Shown here: piece by piece, positions 1 to 13,671 of the stretch
Layout: every line of letters begins with the position of its first letter
Numbering within the stretch: the first letter of the stretch is position 1
NCBI GenBank assembly: GCA_014871385.1
Contig: CM026422.1
Span: 12,011,311 to 12,075,310 of the forward strand
DNA: 64,000 nt
Direction of reading: 5' to 3'
From: Ceratodon purpureus
Lineage: Eukaryota > Streptophyta > Bryopsida > Pseudoditrichales > Ditrichaceae
Program-made: the position numbers and the translations under genes
The notes under the pieces: generated by a model
Database searches by the model: none
Seen by the model: only the letters and a program-made list of their open reading frames with translations
Told to the model about the DNA's origin: nothing

Positions 1-125
1 TCTGTAAATGAGCATGTGGAAAAACTAGTGCTGTTAATGGCAAGTGACTTGAGCAACGCAACATCTATACAAATTCCAGGAACAGCTAACGACGACGTAA
101 AGAACAAGACAATAACGTGGAAACC

Positions 126-365
126 CTACTCTCGGTAAACTAGACATGCCGAAGTCAGTAAAGTAGCTGTGGAGTGATTACCTGATTCTTTGTAGTCGGA
201 TGTTGTCTCGATGTCTTCAGGGACACGATCCCCTCCGCCCTCCTCGCTGTTCGTTGGAAATGCGTCTTCATGAGGTTGACTATTCAGATGTTCCAACCTT
301 CTACTCCTGCGTCTGGACGCAACCTCCGTGGAATTCTTATTCTTCTTGGGGGCACTCTTCTTCAC
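126..365 (-). CDS. basic, Lys/Arg-rich C-terminal exon candidate of element 1
   Basis: This open frame on the minus strand is rich in Lys and Arg near its start (KKSAPKKNKN, then SRRRSRRLE), followed by an acidic stretch. It lies left of the tnp2 gene and points away from it. The second CACTA element has, in the same place and orientation, the last exon of its TNPA-like gene, which also contains a basic patch (RPRRARKRPSKF). By analogy it may be an exon of a TNPA-like gene whose remainder lies outside the window. Sequence similarity is too weak to prove this; no start codon or intron boundary is assigned. The remaining DNA to 2,203 shows no convincing exon. Confidence 0.25.
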   Translation of the reverse strand: MKKSAPKKNKNSTEVASRRRSRRLEHLNSQPHEDAFPTNSEEGGGDRVPEDIETTSDYKESGNHSTATLLTSACLVYRE

Positions 366-2203
366 ACGAGTGGCGGATTTTCTACGTACCCAAAACCCGA
401 AGTTGAAATCGGACTAGAAGAACATGAAACGAAAAGAAGCAGGACTGCGAGCTCGAAACGAGAAAAGGACATCCTCCAGCACTAATAAAGACGGAGGAAA
501 AAAATTTGGTCCATTGCATCTGCAGCGTTGAATATGACACGTGGCTAACATCTACGGACACAGACCCAACCTTAATTAGGGTTTAGTTCGACAAGGCACG
601 ACTTACAAGGCATTAGCAGCATCAACGCAGGCCTGAAGTCGCACTTGGTTCTCCGCCATCTTCGTGCGACGTAGTAATTCGTACTCGTTTGTCTCTTCTT
701 CTTCGTCTCTCTCCCCTATAGTATCGTAGCCTTCATCTTCTTGGTCGCTAAGGACTCTCTTCTTCGTCATCTTCTACTAGACTTTCTCCCAGTTGTAATT
801 GCACTAGAATTGCATATATCACAGTTCCGATCTCTCTAACATACGTCTAGAGTCAGTGTGAACGAACAATTCATCTTCGGTACAGACGGTGCCTACTGTG
901 CTGTACGAAGAGACGGATGCGTGGAAATTGTGAGTCTCTCTGACCCTGCAAAATGCTGATGATTGTGGTCGATACCTTGCTCGCATGCACGAACTGCCAC
1001 TGAAGTATCAGTGAAATTAGAAATTCCTGGGTTTATTGAGTCTGTGAACATAGTGAGAAAGCGTTCACGTCCACTACAAGTTCGAAGTAACTGTACAGTT
1101 CTCGTTCTGATCAATGGCATTTTGTTGTTTTCCACTCACTACTGTAACCCGTTTATTGTTTTCATACAATTAGATCTACGCTTTCATTTACATTTGTTTT
1201 ATCGTCTGTGTTGAATCGGATTGTGGTGCATGTTGATTCGCACAGAAAACCCATGTTCACCTACCGTCCGAGCGCCCGGTAATCAACAGCGCTGTATGCT
1301 CTGCTTACATGTCCACTCTTCCAGCTTGTAATGAAGTCAACAACCATTACAGTTATTATCAAGTACGCTACGCTAAGGATCGTCTGCCCGGGTAAGATAT
1401 TTTTGACTAATTCCTGTTTTGACTTGTTTGGCAAGCGTCTGTAATTTAGTTACAGTAGTGAAGGTTGGAAATGTGCTTAATCTGCACTACTTTTGTCATG
1501 TACACTTAGTATCACAAAGCTGATATGCATGACGCGTCTCAAATTAAGACACATACTGAGGTTTTGTTATCTCTCAAACGGTTTAGGTAAATTGCGTCGA
1601 GGCTGCAATGGTCTCAAGAGAATCCATTGATTTCGGATGTGACATTCCACGTTATTGACCGCATCAAATCCCATGTGCGCATGCTGAACGACGTCAAAAG
1701 CAGATCCACGGAACGAGCGTACTTAGAAGCTCATGTTTGTGAAGGACATTATTTAAGTAACCATTTACGGGAAGGAATGAGGTCCACCTGCACCAGTTGA
1801 GGTTTAAGTGAAACCTAATTATAATTCTCTTCGCAAGTAAGTTCTATCTTCCGATTCTGTTTACATCTCGCTTACTAACAATGTTGTAGAGGGGGATAGT
1901 TCAATCTCCTTCGTCTATATTATTTCACTGCAATACCACCGTGTTAATGAAATCACCGATGAATGAACCTCGTATACGGAAGTGTAGTATGTCTGGCAAC
2001 AGTTTTATTGCCAATATAGAAACCTACCCCTGGTTATACTCATGTGTATTGTTCTGTGCACAACTTATTTTAATGGACCTGTCTGCTTTCATAACCATAA
2101 AAACAGCAACAACTTGTCCTGTTTAAATGGTGAACCACCGCAGTGTATAAAACAGTAACTAACACTACATTTCTAATCCAGGGAAACTCTGATTTTTGAC
2201 AGG

Positions 2204-5200
2204 ATGGCAAGGAGACCGCCCGTTACAGACCCACAGCGCATCATGGCAAGAGACGATAAGCTTTGGTTACGCGATCAGAGGAGGGCGACTTTATATAACT
2301 TCTCCAGAATACCCTGTCCTTGCAATGTACACAAGGGAGTAGGACTACCTTTCGGAATTGATCAAATAGAGCTTCATTTGTTGAGGCACGGTCGTTCACA
2401 GGATTGTAGAACGTGGAGGGGACCAGAGGAGCCAGACTCATCAGACGAAGAATGGGAAACAGATTATTCACTACGTACATTCGGATCGTTAGGAGGGAAT
2501 ATTCATGGGCGAGACAACGGATTGGAGATGCGAAGTATGATGAAACATATTTTCCAAGAGGTAGAGGAAATTGCAGAGAGAGAAGATAGATTAAATGAAA
2601 TTACTATGGACGCATTAGCTGCATCCGACAACATCGTCGGTACCAACACCGACGATAGCGGGGATACCAGGCCAGGTCATACAAATCAAAGAGAGCGGGA
2701 ACGTGAAGATGGGGGAGAAGCAAACGATGTTCCAAGGATGGACACTGCATGTGACAACGGAGGACCAGACGCGCATGAAAGACCACACAATGGGGGAGAT
2801 GAAACAGTGGAAGATGAAGTTATTCACAGTAGGGGAGGAGGAGACGGAGATGAAGCACACAAGACTGGAGATCCACAACGCGGACCTAACGAGGAAGATG
2901 GAAACCTGATGTGCGGGGATCGTCTGGAAGAGGAGAGAGTTAAAGACGCAAACGCATTGGAGGACGCAATGCGTCAGTTATATACTGAATCCTCAACTAC
3001 TCAGTTGGGAGCTACAGTGATGATTGTCAACTTGGTCGCTACTCATTCAGGCATCACTGAAAAAGCTGCCGACGACCTGTTCGCAACAATAAAGTGTTTA
3101 CTTCCGCAGGAAAATTCATTACCCGGGTCATTTTATCAGGCAAAGACGTTAACGAAACGACTAGGTCTGGGCTTCACCAACATCGACGGATGTCCGAATG
3201 GCTGCGTCCTGTTCGATGAGCCGGATAAGAAGAATTTGGAGAGGTGTCCAATCTGCAGTGCACCGAGATACAAAGACATGTTTCATCGAACGAGGCCCTT
3301 GAAGGTACTCCGTTTTTTTCCAGTTACTCCTCGTCTTCAAAGGTTTTATCGAATTCCAGTCCTATCTAAACTAATGAGATGGCACAAGGAGAACGAAAGC
3401 CGTGACGGATTAGTTAGGTATCCAGCCGATTCCCCAGCATGGAAAACCCTCGACAACATGGATCCGGAGGTGTTCAATACTATGGGCTTCGGAACAGCTG
3501 ATACTGATGTCCGTATACAGATATCTTGCGATGGGATTTGCCCCTTCAAGTTGCACAAATCGACGTGGTCGGCGTGGCCAGTTATTGCCACCTTCTTGAA
3601 TTTGCCTCCCTGGCTGGTTTCTAAGAAATTTTTCACACTCCTAGCATTGCTTATTCCTGGGAGACATCAAGTGCCATTCGAATACTTCGATGTCTGGTTA
3701 CGGCCATTGATCGACAAAATGAAAGTGTTATGGTCCGGTGTCCCTGCGTATGATGTACTGAAAGAGGAGGGACGACGGCACTTCAGGTTGCGGGCAGCAG
3801 TCTTATATACAACTCATGATTACCCAGGCTACGGAACAGTGTCTGGAACTTCGCATCAAGGCTATGTTGCTTGTTCGCCATGTGGAAATCAATTACGTGG
3901 ACGCTACGCGCACGAAAGCAGAAAGCTAACGTATCGAGACGCCAGGAGATGGTTGCGCCCGGATCACTACCTGAGGAGCGAGCATTTTAACAAATTCTTT
4001 GATGGAAAACCTGAGAGAAGACTTCGCCCTGTTCCGAAGACTCCTGTTGAACAGCGATCTGCTTTAAAGGAATACCACGCATGGCTGTCGCGACATTCGA
4101 AGGGAAAACAACCTGCAGCTGACTCGGGTGCAGAGAGACAGAAGAGGTCATTGGTTGCTTAGTCAAGTCGAGCGAAGAGGACCAAACGAGGTGCTGATGA
4201 ATCCCCTACTATTACACCAGTGGCCGGGACATCTACTAGACCAATGCAGCGAGGACGAGTGAATTTGAGACAATCAACAAAGCAACCTAGAAGGACACGG
4301 AAAGAGAAGTCACCAGATCCTTCGAAAATTCACGGTATCAAACGAGGAAGTATTTTTTATGAACTGCCTTATTGGGAGGTGAGTGTGAAATTTTAAAACA
4401 CCATTTTCTAATGCATAGTGGCTGACTTTGTACTTCTGTCATTTCAAAATTACAATACCGTATATAAGAGATCATCGATCAATATAGTGAACTGCCATGT
4501 TACCTATTTGTAAATTCATTTCTTATCATTGTGAAGGAGGTGCTCAGCTGTTCTTCATGGCCGATAACATGGGTCCCGTGCTTGTATGTGTATCAAGGTA
4601 AATAAGTACTGTATGCAAATATGTAATGATCTATATGAATAACAGAAGATGTGACTATGTAGAATTTTAGAAATATTAAAACGAATTTTAAAAATTTAAA
4701 ACATTTGTAGTAGATAGTCTAATAATTGTTGCATTCAATGAATTGTAACGCGATTCAATTAATGATCGGCCTTCGTAATCAGTGAGTAGAGTGTAGCAGC
4801 TGTAATATACAGTGATAGATAATTTTGCTTAAAATTTATACATGTTGTTTAAGTACTTTAAAGAATCCAAACAAGTGAGATCCGTAAACAACTAGCACTC
4901 AGGTAACAGGTGCGCACCACTTCAGCCCTCAAACCTGTCTGTTCTGAATATGGATTGATGTTTGCAAATACGTGTCTAAATGAATTTGCGGGAAAGCTAA
5001 ACATGTCCAATATGCAAGAGTATTGTTTTTGTATATTGCGAGTCATAGGCAGAGGTAGTTGAATACGAATACAGTGACGGTAATTTTTTTTGGCTTTGAA
5101 GTAGATGTCTGTCATCAGAGAATTATACCAAAAGGGTTCATCGAATCCGCAGTTTCTGTAATGTACGTGTTTGTCGTGTAAACTATTAATGTACGTGATT

Positions 5201-7309
5201 GTACATTCAGCGCAGTTTGTTCCTATTGTTTTGGTTACTGACTTGTGGTTTTTCGAATTGCAGCATCTTCAAATAAGAAACTCCCTTGACGTTATGCACT
5301 GCGAGAAGAATTTCTGTGAAAATATACTGAAAACGATATGTGGCGTTCATGAAAAGGATAGCGTCAAAGTCCGGAGGGATATGCAACGAGAAGGTATACG
5401 CCAACATTTGTGGATGGTGAGAGATCCTAACAACGCTTCTAGAATGCTGAAACCCAAGGCAAATTATGTGCTCACTGTCAAGGAATTTGACATTTTCTGC
5501 ACTCGTTTGGAGAATTTAAAAGTCCCTTCATGGTACTGTTCCGAGATAGGGAGCCACATCAGGAATCAAAAATTTGGAGCCTTGAAATCTCATGACTACC
5601 ACATTTTAATTCAGTCTTTACTTCCGTTAGCTTTGAGGGGTCTAATGGACAGTACTACGAGAATGGCAATAATGAGAGCTTGCAGATTGTTTCGAAGAAT
5701 TTGTTGCAAGGTTTGGGATCCATCGCAGGCAGATAATTTGCGGGAAGATGCGGCTGTTACCATGTGCCTAATGGAAATAACTTTTCCACTAACGTTTTTT
5801 GACATAATGTCACATCTCCCGTTGCACCTGGTTGATGAACTCATGATACTTGGGCCAGTCCAAGTGAGGTGGATGTACCCCATAGAGCGTAACATGATGA
5901 CTCTCAAGAATCATGTGAAGAACCGGGCGCGTCCTGAAGCATCCATCGCTCATGGTTACTTATTGGACGAAACGATGGGGTATGCGACTTCCTACATGCA
6001 CGGATTCGATGTGGTGAGAAGACGTGTTTGGGATGCTGACCCCGAAGATTGCGAAGAGTTCGAAGTCCTCGAAGGCGCTCCAGTTATGATCACACTTTCA
6101 AGAACTGAGAGAGACTCACTTCACAGATTTGTACTTCGCAACAGTACATTAACTGCGACATACTACAGGTTCGTTATTAACTGTATGAGTATTTGCTTTG
6201 AACATGAATTATGGAGTAATTCTCTTCGCCGCGAACATGAACTACGGAGTGATTGTTCAGCTTATACCCCTACTTGCATCATCGAATTACCTTTTTTGTT
6301 GATATATGTATTCGAGAATTTTATGTTTTTGACGTTGAGTTTGTTGAGCAGTATAGAGCACGACGTTTTCATAAATATCATTTTTCTGATGATCTGTACT
6401 TGGATCTTGTATTTATTTTTCCTCCGTGTGCCAATCATTTGCTCTGTGTTGAGGCTCATTTGAACGTAGTATTCAGTCCTTATTTCTACCTTGCTTGTCT
6501 TTGGAATATGCAGCGAGTGGGAGATGGAGTGCGCTAACTCTGGAAGAATACAAGAGCCGGTTGAGGTTTGGGTGCAGAGAAGGATTCACTCACTGCCACT
6601 CGACATGAACGACCCAAATGAAGCAGACACCGTACTCTTGTCCAACCCCCCGTCTTTCAAATGTAGGAGGTATGCGAAGATGAAAGCGTACGGCAATCAC
6701 TGGAGGACGGAGGACGATTGTACCGTTTCTTTAAAAACTTATGACTGCGGAGTTGCGTGTCTGGAGGTAAATGAAATGTCTTCGGGAACAGGAAAGGATT
6801 ACGTCGGTCTACTTCAGGATATCCTTGTCCCAGACTACGGAGAATTGAAGACTCCAGTGATCATCTTCTCATGTTTATGGAAAAAAAGAACAGATACTCA
6901 TGGAAATAACACATATGTCAGAGACGGAGACGGATTTTTAGTAGTGAACTTCAAACACAATATACCGAAAACCGTGGACCCCTACGTCTTCCCTAGTCAA
7001 TGTACCCAAGTTTTCTTCTCTGCTGATGATCTTCGTCCGAAAGGCTCTGATTGGAAAGTTATTCTAAGGAAGGAGGCTAGGTCGAGGAGAAAAGTTGAAG
7101 ACAACGATGATGCGTTCATCACGACGCATGCTGTAGCAGATGCAAGTGTTGCTCCTGGGCCTTCTTTTATTAATGCTGGGCTTGAACCCGACCTTACCGG
7201 TGCCATCGTGCTGAACGACGTTGATAATGCTATTGCACTTCAGAGCCTTGAGAATTCGAACACTGCTAACAGAAATCTGAAGCGGAAACGTCGAGTACAA
7301 CAAAGATAA
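2204..7309 (+). pseudogene. tnp2-family CACTA transposase (TNPD type) with one in-frame stop
   Basis: Three exons are inferred: 2204–4378, 5264–6168 and 6514–7309 (1,292 codons if read through). Exon 1 holds a short N-terminal Cys/His segment (CPCNVHKG), an acidic linker, and then the tnp2 domain with paired cysteines (CPNGC, CPICSAPRY), FFPVTPRLQR and a second CxxC region (CSPCGNQ). Exon 2 carries the DUF4218-like part (LDVMHCEKNF, then SHLPLHLVDEL and RPEASIAHGY). Exon 3 carries the DUF4216-like part and a basic tail. A TAG at 4160–4162 lies in the frame of exon 1. The same frame continues for 72 codons to the splice junction at LPYWE, where the second element also splices. The gene therefore looks inactivated by a single nonsense change, unless the stop is removed by unseen splicing. 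The enzyme family excises and integrates CACTA elements. Confidence 0.88.
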
Positions 7310-9433
7310 GTTCATGTGAAGGTAAACGTTTGTTATTCAGGCCCGATTGCGACGAAAGTTGGAATTGTTTTTGTTTCCGAACAAATAAGGTTTGTCTTAT
7401 ACGTAATCGTTAGAAATGTTTGGAGTGTAGAGTGTATTTGACAATGTTGTTTTCATAATTTCGAGTATTATATGATAAACAATTGTCTTCACTGCAGATC
7501 CAAAAAGAACCGCATTGGCAAATGTATATAACGTAGTCTGAAATGAAGAGTCAAGAAGTTACTGTTTCAGGAGACTCATGTGTTCAGCGTTAAAATGTGT
7601 GGCATTCAGTTTCAATCGGTTTTAAAGGTTCACCAATCAATAATGGTTCTGTAATTCCATGATTGCATAGAATGAATTAAGCTTTAAATTTTCTAGGTGG
7701 ATTTCACATTTGAACCGGAGATGTGGTAAATATAGTCGATTTCGGGAATATGGGCTTCTGTTTTTAGACTTTGAGGACATACTTTGTAAATAGAGTTCGC
7801 TGAAAATGCCGCATAGAGGAGTGATACGTCATGTAAAGATCTGAGAAAGTGCACTTCAGTGTAATGAAATCACCAGGGATGTTCTAATAAACAAATCTGC
7901 ATGCCGGAGGTCTCGAGACATTTCAGTAAATGTAATGAAACAATGAGGGCACTTTATGTGTGTAGCCTACCATTTCTACATAGTCCTTATTCTAATTACA
8001 CAGATTTCTAGGTTGCAATGGAGGATAAAACTGTTTAGTAATTGGTTTAGTAAAACATGCCTCGAATGTTTCATTAAATGGTATCTAATCATCTTTCTAA
8101 TTATGCATTTCGTTAGTGAATAGCCAATTCGAATGGCTGATTTTGTTTTGCTACACCTCTTTCAGTGAACGATTTGATGTGTTGCACGTCTGGATTGTGT
8201 CTGTATTGATAAACATTTTTAGAACTAGCGTGAATTATCATTACACTAATTCATCATTACTATTTGCTGCTAGTCCAGCAATCCTTAAACAATCGTATAC
8301 GATCTTTAGCATATTTTCATATACACATATTGTAGTATGGTTCGGATCAGAATATAGGTGCATTGTATCTTCTCAAATACGGATTGAATAATGAGTCCTC
8401 AATTCCTGAGTAGGATTATTACCGATTTTGCTAATTCTATGGAATGACATTTGTACAGAAAATGCATCAGCAAATCTCATAGATTCAGGTGAGATGGTTG
8501 AGAGACAGAGGACGACTGTCCTCCAAGTCGTTTCCTTTTCAGCATGTTTTAATGAATGATTCAGCGTCGTTCATAAATATGTGAGTAGTCTCCTCAAGAA
8601 CCGTCAAGGCAGCGTCCTGAGTAGACATTGTGGTGATCCCTCCTCCATGAAGTTGTCACTTCATACCCCTTTATTAAAACGTCACAGTTGGATTGTATTT
8701 GCCTTCGGCACTCATGATGAGTTATGGGATCATGTGATGTCCTAATTTAATAATTTTGGTCCAAATCTAAAATATTTTCAATAAATCTACGGGTTGGTAC
8801 TGACACATCTTCCATCTATGTACATTACTGATATGAACAGAATCTTGTAATTGTGTTTAGATTTTTGTGCAGATAAAATGATACGGTCCGCGATTCAATG
8901 AATTGTTTTAGGCTGTGCGGTGGCAAGGATCTGCATCACTGTGTGCGTAGAGAGGGGAGAGTTTGTGAACTCCTTTGCTGGTGATCTGGAGGGAGGTTTC
9001 TGGCACATTATACATTCTTCCGCAGGTTTGCGTTCCCGTCGAAACTATGGGATGTAGTTTAATTTCCGAATTGTAATTGTTGCGTGCATCCTCGTAGCTG
9101 AGAGTTGATTATGCAAGTCCGTCTCATGTTGCACTTGGTTTTTTTTATGATCACGAGTGATCAACTAAAACATGAAGTGAAAACACACTGTACGAAGAGA
9201 GTAGTTGAGTTTGAATGTTATCAACTTTGTTTTGTATTGTCCTTCTCCGATTACCTGAACTCCTTATCCCGATGGGAACATGACTTCCGTCCTACGAGTC
9301 TTTATTTTAGTATATACCTTGCCGAAAGAGGTCGATGTGCTATGCAGTTGTGTTGCACGTCTCGAATGACTCGAGCCTGCATTTTGTGACGGAGAAGAAG
9401 AGTCTCGCTTTTAAAACGCTATTTTGTACTGTG
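7310..9433. other. Internal spacer of element 1, no gene recognised
   Basis: About 2.1 kb between the transposase and the accessory genes. Only short open frames without similarity or splice support are present. The DNA is AT-rich, as in the rest of the element. Confidence 0.5.
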
Positions 9434-10058
9434 TCTGTTAACTTTCTAGACGCAGAAGAAAGAATTGGAAAATCTGTAGTCGGTTTTTATTGTTTGACTC
9501 TTTCATTATACAGCGCATTTATTATTCCCAGTACTCTCTGATGTATAAAACTTTTTTATTTCAAACAGATCGCTGAACGTTTTTAAACAGGGGAACATGG
9601 AGGAAGGAAACAAGATTGAAGGACCCATGAAGCAGTTGGGATCTTCTGAAAGCGATGCTACGGTCGCAAATGACGAAATAGGAACAGAAGGTACATGATG
9701 CAACACTCCAATGTCAGGCAACGCTGTATTGGCCAAGCTTACCATTAACTAGTATAAGTTGGAGGTAGATGTGTCGTCTACAACAAAGCTCTGTAGTTTC
9801 CACCGATGAATATGGGCAACACATGTTGTGAGGAGTCTATTCTAATATGCCCAATCTCTCTGTAGTTGCTCACTGCTTCCGGATGAAGAGAAGAGAGCAG
9901 TAGCCAAATCTTCAATTAATTCCCTCTTATCGGGCTCTGGTGCATTTGTCTGTGGAAAGCATCTTCTAATTCCTCTGCTGTAAATTTCATTCATTTTTTA
10001 ATGCATTATAGTTTGGAATTTTGAACCGTTTTTTATCCCGATGATTTATTAAGTAGAA
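9434..10058 (+). repeat. Direct duplication within element 1, copy 1
   Basis: This segment is repeated with moderate divergence at about 13,145–13,662. Shared landmarks include TTTATTGTTTGACTC, CCCAGTACTCTCTGATG, GAAGAGAGCAGTAGCCAAAT and ATCCCGATGATTTATTAAGT. Copy 1 includes exon 1 and most of the first intron of the accessory gene at 9597. Edges are approximate. Confidence 0.85.
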
Positions 10059-10898
10059 ATTGCGATGTATTTGTCAGGAAGCATATTCCCCCAGGGGGAC
10101 AACACGGTCGTTGTGGAAGAGTTAACTGATGGCATACCCTTGGAGAATGCGCGGGAGGATATGGAAGTTGTAAAGGAGAATGATATCCCCGTTGCCGTCA
10201 TCAAAGAAACCAATGAAACTGGCAGAGATGATATTAATGTTGACAATGCAGAGACTGCGGTTCTAAAGAATGAGACCACCGAAGGGGGACGTCTTTCTGA
10301 AGGCTGTAGCAGAATCAGGGTTCGTTTTTACATTGACTGTGCAAACTACGCTGATAAGCATAGTACTGCCAATGTGTCGACAACGGAGAAATCCACAGAC
10401 ACTCCATCTCATGAAAGCAACGTAAAGACAGTGGAAAATAAAGATGGAGAGGAAACCGATGATGAAGATGAAGAAGATGAAGAGGAGGCTGAAGATGTCA
10501 ATGAGGGCGGAAATGCTCAGGTTGGTGGTGCGAGAGATGTAGCAAACCAGGGACGTTATGGCTTCGGAGGAGTTTTAGGCAATGCTACGGGGTATCATCC
10601 GTACACTCCTCTACAGAAATGGGAGTACTTGAGAGGATACCCTGTTGACGGCGTGACCGATGTTCAAAAATGGGCCATTGAGGTTGGTCTTGCAGAAATT
10701 GACGACGACGAATCACCGAAAGCCAAAAAACTCAAAAGCAACCCCGTAATTGAACCTCCGAAGTATGAAGGCTGTACTTTTCGGATCCCACTTTCCTCGG
10801 CGGCGGAAGAGAACCAGCCAGACGAAACAGAGATGGAATCCGATGCGGCTGATGATGAGGACCCTGTTCGAAAGAGTAAGGGGAAGAAGAAGATGTGA
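9597..10898 (+). CDS. element-1 accessory protein, acidic, unknown function
   Basis: Two exons are inferred, 9597–9690 and 10078–10898, joined in phase 1 (a single G at the donor plus GA after the acceptor), giving about 304 residues. The start ATG at 9597 opens a frame beginning MEEGNKIEGPMKQLG. The product is strongly acidic in the middle (runs of Glu and Asp around 10,450–10,500). It then has a more ordered segment (YHPYTPLQKWEYLRGY) and ends in a Lys-rich tail (KSKGKKKM) that could serve as a nuclear localisation signal. No known domain is recognised. Its position downstream of the transposase matches that of the third gene in the second element, but I could not align the two proteins. 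Further introns within the second exon are possible. Confidence 0.5.
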
Positions 10899-11816
10899 AT
10901 TCCACTTCACGGTGAGGAGGTTTATGTTTGATATATGTTTTTATGATCTTATATCTTACAAGTTATACAAAAAGGATCCAAGTAGAAGTTTAGCACCGCT
11001 TGTTTTACCGAAGTTGTTCTAAGTTATGTATATATGTTGTTGTTATTACAGAGCTCTTGAAGAAAAGTTACATGACTTCAGGCAATCGGGGAATTAAGCG
11101 TGAAGTTTGTGGTGGACTGTGGCAACGAAGTCTTGGTGTCGCTGTGAACATTTTTGGAACTAATAGCGGACTCTCGGAATTACAGAATGAACTTTATGAA
11201 CCTGAGTACTGTGATAGCGGAAAACACTGAAGTCGAATCCTTTTTTCTGTTTTTTTTTTTGGATTTGCACTGCCGTACTATTTGTTATCAGCGGAAACGA
11301 ATAGACAAGCAGGATGCAAGACTATTGGAAGTGTTTTTAGTCTTCGGGCTTTTGGTGACATTTCAAATGTTCAGTTGGAAATGTAGATCCGTTTTAACTA
11401 TTTTTGTCTCTAGTAATTCACTTGTTGTTTCAGTGGTAGACTATGTGGTTTTGTAAGTAATCCTTTGTTTGACAGCAAACAAGTACTCTGATGTAATTGT
11501 GCAATCCGATGTGCAGTACGTGTTACAGTCGTCTGAATGTTCAATAACTCTTTTGGAAAACTGGCTGTGGACATTCTGTATGAGTGATGTGAACATCTAG
11601 TGGCTTTAAACCTTTTTTTGAGTCCTATTGGTTACTCCTTTGTCAAACTGATTGTTTCAGTAACAAGCATAGGTTTTAACGTTGAAATGTATATCCTTCC
11701 ATTCTGATTGCAGGAAGAAGTCCATGTTCTTTTGCAGTCACTCTTGTGTTGGAAATGTGACGTACTTAATTGTTATACGAGCACTGTTGAAGTATTTCAG
11801 GTTTGGGTATTCTTAA
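10899..11816. other. Spacer, no gene recognised
   Basis: Short frames only. This may be an intron or UTR linking the flanking accessory exons, but no convincing splice path was found. Confidence 0.35.
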
Positions 11817-12781
11817 ATGGATTTGATTGCGCAGGATGATAGCAAAGAGGCTTCTGAATGTGTAGCCCAGATACTTCTAGAGGATGGGTGTATCTTTACG
11901 ATGTCGGATGCTGGAACGAGTGAACTCTGCAACACAGAGCAGATGAAGTCGGATTCTGGAACATCCAAGGACAGCAACGTCGAACACATGAAGGTGGAAG
12001 AAGTTCTGAAGGACATGCCGGAACGACAGTTGATGGTTGACCCAAGTGGAGAGGGTAAGGAGCCTTTTATTTTATTTTTCCAACTCCATTTCGAGAGTAC
12101 ACTTTACGATGTAGTCATTTTTTTATGTTTTATTTTTTCCACAGAATGACTCATACATTGTTAAGATTGATCACATAACAGCATTATTGTTTGGCAGGAC
12201 CCATTGTCGTTGTTGTGAACGATAGTCGGCCTACTGAAGTGGAGGGTACTAGCGTACTCTCCGAAATAGATTGCGAAGTCGCAGTGCAGAAAAACGTTGA
12301 TGCTGTATCTGAAACTAGAGTTGGACCAAAGAGAGCATGTGCAACAGAGTTGGACGCAGTCGTTACGGAAGGAGAGGTGATTCCCGGTCCGCTTGGATAT
12401 TCGGTGAATGAGAGATTTCCCAAGTTTTTAAAGAGAAAGAAAAAAGAATTTGTAGAAGATGGGGGACAAGCATCAGGAGAAACAACGGATGGTGTGTCGG
12501 AGCAAAGACGGCTGTATCGTTTGCATTGTGAAGACGTTGATGCTAACCCTTCTTCAGACATGATTAAACTTACTTGGGAGGAGTTCCAATGTCAGACAGA
12601 GGCAAAGGAAGACGAATTTGGTCCCTCTGATAACCTGGAAACAATATGGGATGAACATTGGGATATGCCGCACCCAATGGAGGAGTCTTTAAAAATGTGG
12701 AGACTCAAACATAATCGATATGTTGAGGTACAGAGGAAGAAGAACAGAGTACAAGAGACAGGTGAGCCAAGCGACAATTAA
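11817..12781 (+). CDS. element-1 accessory protein 2 or 3' exons of the preceding gene
   Basis: Two exons, 11817–12054 and 12198–12781, join in phase 1 (donor G|GTAAGG, acceptor CAG|GACCC) to give about 273 residues. The N-terminal part is acidic. The C-terminal part has a tryptophan- and charge-rich segment (LTWEEFQCQTEAKEDEFG, then ETIWDEHWDMPHP) and ends with a basic, probably helical stretch. I do not recognise the family. The ATG at 11817 is directly followed by an acceptor-like GCGCAG at 11,830, so this could instead be the 3' part of the gene starting at 9597. The only known context is that it lies within a CACTA element. Confidence 0.45.
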
Positions 12782-13144
12782 ACGAATACATATCTGGAAA
12801 CGAGTGCAGGAGAAAGTGATTAGAAAATGATGTCCACATTTATCGTAGCATTAGAAGATGATTTCCACAATTTTCCCATAAGTTTGTCGGTGTTGACACT
12901 GCTGAATCAGTGGTTCAAGTATCAATAGTAACTCCTGTTCGTGTTTTGACCATACAGGGACACACAGGTAGGGAATAGGAAAGATCAAACGTCTTTTGGA
13001 GTTCATGCGAAAGGAAATCGGTTAGTTATAGTGTAGACTTTTGTTAGTGATGTTTTGTTAAAAACATCGCATTCAAAGTCCATGACGATGGTTATGGGAA
13101 AGGAAGTATGTATTCATTTATCTGAGCATTTTTGCTTTTATTTA

Positions 13145-13662
13145 GTCCGTTCACCTTCTGGACGCAGAAGACAGAATTGGGAAGTGTGATGTCGGTCTTT
13201 ATTGTTTGACTCTTTGATTATACAGTGAGTATATAATTCCCAGTACTCTCTGATGCATAAAACTTTTTTATTTCAAATAGGTCGATAAACGTCTTTAAAC
13301 AGGGAAACAGAAATAGGTTAGAAGCACCCATGAAGCAGTTGGGATTTTATGAAAGCGATGCTACGGTAGAAGTGTCGTCTACAGCAAAGCTCTCTAGTTT
13401 CCACCGATGTATATGGCCAACACATGTTGTGAGGAGTGTATTCTAATATTGCCCAATCCCTTTGTAGTTGCTCAGTGCTTCCGGATGAAGAGAAGAGAGC
13501 AGTAGCCAAATATTCAATTAATTCCCTCTTATTGGGCCCTGGTGCATTTATCTGTGGAGAGCATCTTTTAATTCCTCTGCTGTCAATTTTTTTCTTTTCT
13601 AAATGCATTATAGTATGGAATTTTGAACTGTTTTGTATCCCGATGATTTATTAAGTAGAATT
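13145..13662 (+). repeat. Direct duplication within element 1, copy 2 (degraded)
   Basis: Second copy of the 9,434–10,058 segment. It lacks roughly 110 bp corresponding to 9,664–9,771, and the start codon of the duplicated exon is destroyed (the CCCATGAAGCAGTTGGGAT core remains). It is a pseudo-copy of the accessory gene's first exon and intron. Confidence 0.85.
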
Positions 13663-13671
13663 TTTTTAGAT

